Origin: Ziziphus jujuba | Lineage: Eukaryota > Streptophyta > Magnoliopsida > Rosales > Rhamnaceae | Assembly (NCBI RefSeq): GCF_031755915.1 | Contig: NC_083384.1 | Coordinates: 18,197,001 to 18,261,000 of the forward strand | Direction of reading: 5' to 3' | Length of the DNA: 64,000 nt | Shown here: piece by piece, positions 59,161-64,000 of the stretch | How positions within the stretch are numbered: the stretch's first letter is position 1 | Layout: every line of letters starts with the position of its first letter | Translations under genes and position numbers: made by a program | Notes under the pieces: model-generated | What the model was told of the DNA's origin: nothing | The model's input: the letters and a program-made list of their open reading frames with translations, nothing else | The model's database searches: none

Positions 59161-62034
59161 TGTCAGGACCCGTCTAGAATTCCTTCCCCGGAACCCTAGA
59201 CAAGCCCTGATCCCAGGGAAATACCACCGAACCTTCCAACGGAAAATCCGGCAGCACCTCCCCTAAGGGTAGGACTAACCAAAAATTTCCTGCACTGAAA
59301 ACACACTTCTAAAAACATCCCCTTATTCTTCCCACAGTACTACAAGTTGGTTCCACAAATTTCAGCACTTCAAAATAAATACAGTAATCCAGTGCAAAAT
59401 AAATACAACAAGAGTGAAAGAAATATTACAACTGCAGTAAAAGAAGAACAGGGTACTTCACGAACTAAAACAGCGAGGAAGATCGAGTCCGCTCCGAATG
59501 AACACTGACAACCTGGTACCTAGAGGAACGGAATTTAAGAGTGTGAGATGCTAATCATCTCAGTGAGTGACCCTATCTACTATACAATATAATACCACGG
59601 TAATACAGTAGATAGATAATAATTAATTGGAAAATAATAATTTCTCTCAAAACCCTTACAATTCTCTCAGTTGGAAAAGTTCCCCTTTCAAAACCTTTTC
59701 ACAAAACCCTTGTTCGTAATCCCCGAAAACCAAGACATCAAATAAATACCGGAACAGTAATATTTATATTTTTAATTCCAATACAGTTTCAAAACATTTT
59801 ATTTTTAAAACACAGTTCTGAAAATCATTTGATGCACCCATTATATACCAGTGGCGCCAACAGTACCCAGCGTCCCAAGGTACCGCCAGACAGGAGGTTA
59901 TAGAAAGAAACCGGCATACGGTCGTGTGGCGTCCCACTGCGCCGCTGCTAACCTGGTGTCCCAGCCATGGGGGGTGGCCTACCCTCATCCGATGGCAACC
60001 ACAGGACAACCTCATAATATCAACCGCGCGCTACTCACACCCACTTGCGCGCTAATCACAACCGCGCTCTACTCATACCCACTTGCGCGCTAATCACAAC
60101 CGTGTGCACACTAACCATATCACATATAAACAGAACACCAGTACGTGCACGGTGCATCTAAAAATCATAAAATCCACAAATTTAATTTATAAATCAAAAC
60201 TCACATTTTGCATAAACATAGCGGGTATAGTCCATCCGCTTGAACCCGGAAATTCTCCATAATTTCTTTATAATCAACACCATAAATTTCATGATTTTCA
60301 AATCCACCAACTCCCAAATCCACCAATTCAAATATTCACATTTTTCCAATAGCATAAATAATTTCTCGAAATATAATAATTAAACCTCAAAATATTCCAT
60401 GGGCATATTTTATAAAAATCGGAGTCACCAACATAAACAAATATTTTCCTCGAAATATTTGAAAACCAAATCATGCCCGATTTAATGTTAAAACCACCAG
60501 AATTTCAAAATTCTCGAAACCATAAAATAATTCCACATGGCATAAATTTGTAAAATGCACATTTTCTTAAATTCAATAAATTCCACAATAAATCAAATAA
60601 ATAATTGGCACATAGAAATTAAATTCCAAATATTCAAATCACACATAATAATCTCAGATTTAATTCTCGAAATTAATTTGAAGGTGGGTCACTCACCTGG
60701 AGCACGCAATTAACCCATGATCCACCACGGGATCAATTCTACGACTCACTGGTGCTCCTAGAACAAAATTCACAGACAGTCAAATAAATTAATATTTTAA
60801 TCGGGTAAATAATACCCGGTACCCGGGGGGTCAAACACAAACTTTAACCAAAATAGGCGAATGATATACCGAATCGAAGCTCGTGGGACAAGGATCACAA
60901 ATCCGGTCTCCATCGACCCCAATTCCGCCGGAGGTGGCCGGAATTTGGCCGGAAAGCTTCGGCTGGTTTTGATCTTGAGGGATCTTTCAAACGGTTGGGA
61001 TTTTGGGCAAACTAACCCCGGAAATGGACTCAGAGGGGTAGAAAATAGTGGGATAGAGGTATGGGACGGGCTGGGTTGGTTGGAAACGGCGAAAATCGCC
61101 GGAAAAATTTCACCTCGCCGCCACGACTTCGCCGGCCCGATCTGGGCGCGTCCGGCGGCGGCTGGCCGAGAGATTTGGTGGCTGAGTTCGTGAGGTGGCG
61201 GGCTACACCGGTGGCAGGCACGTGTAGCATTCCGGCGACTGAAATCCGGCCAACCGGTCGGTCAACAGGGAGAGGGGGAGAGAGTCAAAGGAGAGAAAGA
61301 GAGAAAAAGTCTTTGCTGGGTTTTTTGATGGCTCGGGGAAGAAGGAAAGGAAGGGAAAAGAAAAAAGAAAAGAAAAAAAAGAAAGAAAAAGGTGTTTTCC
61401 CACGTGGGGAAAAGAAAAGAAAAAGAAAAAGAAAAAGAAAAAGAAAAAAGGAAAAGAAAAAGAAATAAAATAAAAATAATTAAATAATATTAATAATAAT
61501 ATTATTATTTAAAATAATAATAAAATAATTTGATTTTTACACATGGTTGACATGTGGCATTTAAACATGGTGACACATGGTCACCTTCATTAAGTCACAC
61601 GTGGCACATCGTTACGTGTTTAAAAAATAATAATATTAAAATAATACGGTATTTGAAAAACTCTACAGGTCCATAACTTTCAAACCACATGTCCAAATCG
61701 GACGTGCCGCCAGTCTACGGACTCGTATCGACGAGCAACTCACAACCATGCATGAGTCAAAGCTCAACCTTGCATGAATAAAAAGTCAACTCCGGCACCC
61801 CTTGGACAGTTTGAACCTCAACTTGTTTTGCTCATAACTTTCAAACCGTAGCTCCGTTTTCAACGTGCTACCAGTCTACGAACTCGTGCCAACGTGTACT
61901 TCGTAACGGTACCTCAGTCAACTTAGAATTCCAATCGGATCAAAAAGTCAACTTTTGACCCCTTGGTCAACGATCAACAATCAACCTCGGTCAACGTGCA
62001 AAAATTTCAACATGGTTCGGGACGGGGTGTTACA
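59161..62034 (-). repeat. Solo LTR, family T, minus sense (2874 bp, TSD TTTTC)
   Basis: Plus-strand ends TGTCAGGACC and GGTGTTACA, with perfect duplications TTTTC at 59156-59160 and 62035-62039. Opposite in sense to the solo LTR 170 bp to its left. Holds the hairpin (59545-59561), a 38-bp tandem repeat (60022-60097), a GC-rich part (60890-61260), a long purine tract (61340-61470) and cacacgtggc (61606-61615). Confidence 0.96.
60022..60097. repeat. 38-bp tandem repeat with GCGCGCTA units
   Basis: Units 60022-60059 and 60060-60097 (aaccgcgc-ctactca-acccacttgcgcgctaatcac), two mismatches by eye. The equivalent place in the solo LTR at 15071 (about 16755-16812) has a single related unit. Confidence 0.9.
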
Positions 62035-62039
62035 TTTTC

Positions 62040-63131
62040 CTTACCTTTTTTGTAGCGGATCACATATGGAAAGGTTTCAATAAATTCAATCCACTTGGCA
62101 TGCCTTCGGTTGAGCTTTCCTTGACCCTTAATATGCTTCAAAGACTCATGATCCGTATGAATAACAAACTCCTTCGGCATGAGATAATGCTGCCACGTCT
62201 CCAAAGCCCTCACCAAAGCGTACATCTCCTTGTCATATGTCGGGTAGTTTAGTGCAGCTCCATTTAATTTTTCACTAAAGTAGGCTATGGGTCTTCCTTC
62301 TTGCATTAAGACAGCTCCAATACCTACAGCCAAAGCATCATACTCAATTTCAAAAGTCTTAGAAAAATTTGGCAAAACTAATAAAGGTGCATTATGCAAT
62401 TTTTCTTTTAACAAATTAAAAGATTTTTCTTGTACTTCCCCCCATTTAAGGCCAACATTCTTCTTGACAACTTCATTCAAAGGTGTGGCTATGGTGCTAA
62501 AATCCTTGACAAATCTTTTATAAAAACTTGCCAAGCCATGGAAACTCACTTGGTTGATTGTTGTAGGAATCGGCCACTCTTTGATTGCTTGCACTTTAGC
62601 TTGATCCACTTTGATTCCTGCAGCACTTACTACAAATTCTAGAAAAACAAGCTCATCTTTGCAAAAATCACACTTGTTCATGTTAGCAAACAATCTTTCC
62701 TTTCTAAGAACTTGCAAAACTTGCCTAAGTTGATCCACATGCTCATCCAAGTTTCTGCTATACACCAAAATATCATCAAAATAAACAATCACAAATTTAC
62801 CAATAAATGGACGCATTACATGATTCATAAGCCTCATGAAAGTTCTAGGTGCATTAGATAATCCAAAAGGCATAACTAACCATTCATACAGCCCATATTT
62901 CATTTTAAATACGGGTTTCCATTCATCACCTTCTTTCATTCTAATTTGATGATAAACACTCCTAAGATCAATTTTAGTAAACATGCAAGCACCATGCAAC
63001 TCATAATGCATATCATCTAACCTAGGAATAGGATATCTATATTTAATAGTGATGCTATTTATAGCCTTACAATCAACACACATTCTCCAAGAACCATCCT
63101 TTTTAGGTACCAACAAACAGGAACAGCACAT
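62040..63131 (-). pseudogene. Gypsy B reverse transcriptase and RNase H
   Basis: Open over about 360 codons on the minus strand. [56 protein letters not shown], and the catalytic YFDDILVYS (about 62762-62788). RNase [40 protein letters not shown], and [13 protein letters not shown]. It ends YKKGKEN at the TTTTC duplication; the residues read beyond are from the solo LTR. All RT active-site Asp residues are intact. A frame change upstream (63131-63179) separates it from the protease frame. Confidence 0.93.
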
Positions 63132-63178
63132 AGACCTAAACTCTCACGAATGTATCCTTTATCAAGCAAGTCACTTAC

Positions 63179-64000
63179 CTATTTTTGCAGCTCCTTTGTT
63201 TCTTCGGGATTATTTCTATATGCTGGTCTATTTGGTATGGCAGCCCCTGGGACAAAGTCAATTTGATGTTCTATCCCTCGAATAGCTGGTAGTCCACTTG
63301 GAATCTCATTCGGGAAAACATCTCCAAATTCCTTCAAAAGAGAAATCATTGAACTTGGCAATTCAAGTTCTTCAAAGTTAGTTTGATCATTAAAGTAATT
63401 TTCTTTACATATCATGACCAGCAAGGGTTTTGTACATTCAATAGCCTTATTAATATCCCCAAGACTCAAATAAAAATTCTGGTTTTTCCTCTCTTTTCTT
63501 TCTTTTCTTTTTCTTCCCTCGGTTTGGCTCTCATTGGCGAAAATTTCTAGATTTTTGGTGCTCTCGGGTGTGCTCTGTTTTCTCACCCCTCTGTCAGCTT
63601 TCTCTTGGTTTTTCCACTCGATTTGGGTTTTAGAAAGCTTACCTTGATCAGCAACCTCAATCTCACCTTCTTGAAAGGACGGTGAAGCCGTTGGTGCCAT
63701 ACTTTTTTTCTCCTTGAGTTTTTCGGCCTCCCTCCTTTGTTGCATTTGTAGTTGATCTTGGTAGACCTCCTTGGGAGTCAATGGCTCTAGTTTGATTTTC
63801 TTCCCTTTAAACCTGAGAACAACACTATTTTCTCGACCAAAATGAGTAGCATCTTTGTCAAATTGCCATGGTCTACCTAGTAAAATATGTCCGGCATGCA
63901 TTGGTACAATGTCACACAAAACAACATCCTCATACCTACCTATATTAAATTTAACTTTGGCTTGCTTATTTACCCTCATCTCACCACTATCATTTAACCA
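63179..64000 (-). pseudogene. Gypsy B protease linker and RT start (runs off the window)
   Basis: Minus-strand frame: NKQAKVKFNIGRYEDVVLCD, GHILLGRPWQFDKDATHFG, a Lys/Glu-rich linker (63480-63740), LLKEFGDVFPNEIPSGLPAI, and HQIDFVPGAAIPNRPAYRN up to a stop at 63179-63181. The protease active site lies to the right of the window. Closely matches element A at 43660-44470. Confidence 0.9.

Larger units (their letters stand above)
53792..64000 (-). mobile_element. Gypsy element B (incomplete in window), carrying two solo LTRs
   Basis: 3' LTR at 53792-54916, then minus-strand pol in normal order towards the right: integrase tail, integrase, RNase H, RT, protease, running off the window in the protease region. 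Target duplication should be TGGTG (53787-53791). Pol is cut by solo LTRs at 56070-58990 and 59161-62034. With those removed, the frames join across the duplicated TCAAA and TTTTC. Same family as element A but with the RT/RNase H part kept. A few stops (55560, 63179) make it defective. Confidence 0.92.

Noticed and set aside
62007..62039. C-terminal residues VTPRPEPC as part of gypsy B RNase H
   Set aside because: These come from the solo LTR beyond the TTTTC duplication. The true reading continues at 59160 with the VVADALSR segment.

Overview
This is plant nuclear DNA, almost certainly from a eudicot. It is strongly AT-rich and densely packed with long (TA)n runs. It carries plant-type CACTA, Ty1/copia and Ty3/gypsy elements plus MITE-like repeats, and the one host gene has GT-AG introns. 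Nothing prokaryotic is present: no operons, tRNA/rRNA genes or CRISPR arrays were seen. The species cannot be named from the sequence.

Layout. 1-2861: truncated long LTR (minus sense) of a Del/Tekay-like gypsy family, here called family T. 2862-21294: remains of an En/Spm (CACTA) DNA transposon. It has a TNP2 transposase pseudogene on the minus strand (13574 down to about 5790), an apparently inverted block on the plus strand (2862 to about 5750) with the TNP2 C-terminus and a second CACTA protein, a tandem subterminal repeat field (18030-21150) and a degraded terminus at 21294. A young, nearly intact Ty1/copia element (6061-11819, 5-bp TSD GCATG) sits inside the TNP2 pseudogene, and a solo LTR of family T (15071-17856, TSD GATAG) sits in the CACTA non-coding part.

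21295-35658 is the only apparently non-transposon land. It holds tandem duplications, MITE-like elements and one convincing host gene: a three-exon class II phospholipase A1-type lipase (25491-27267, plus strand) with TATA box and poly(A) signal. A duplication of about 1.95 kb lies directly upstream and carries paired CACGTG/CATGCATG motifs in each copy.

35659-64000 is a stack of nested retroelements. A minus-sense family T LTR (35659 to about 39695) abuts head-to-head the plus-sense 5' LTR of a decayed Del/Tekay-like element T1 (LTR about 39696-48176, PBS 48181, internal 48177-51191). T1's LTR is split by gypsy element A (41552-48165, minus sense, internally deleted). T1's RNase H region is split by another minus-sense family T LTR (51192-53791), itself split by gypsy element B (53792 to beyond 64000, minus sense). 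B is cut by two solo LTRs of family T in opposite orientation (56070-58990, TSD TCAAA; 59161-62034, TSD TTTTC).

The window therefore reads as an insertion history. Old CACTA and T1 elements were followed by gypsy A/B and repeated family T insertions that later shrank to solo LTRs; the copia insertion looks recent. I found no convincing new multi-gene system. The most unusual signals are the rearranged CACTA element with its repeat field, the single in-frame stop in an otherwise intact copia polyprotein, the opposed solo LTRs in one host element, and the duplicated lipase upstream region. Percentages, domain assignments and clade names are by eye, without searches.
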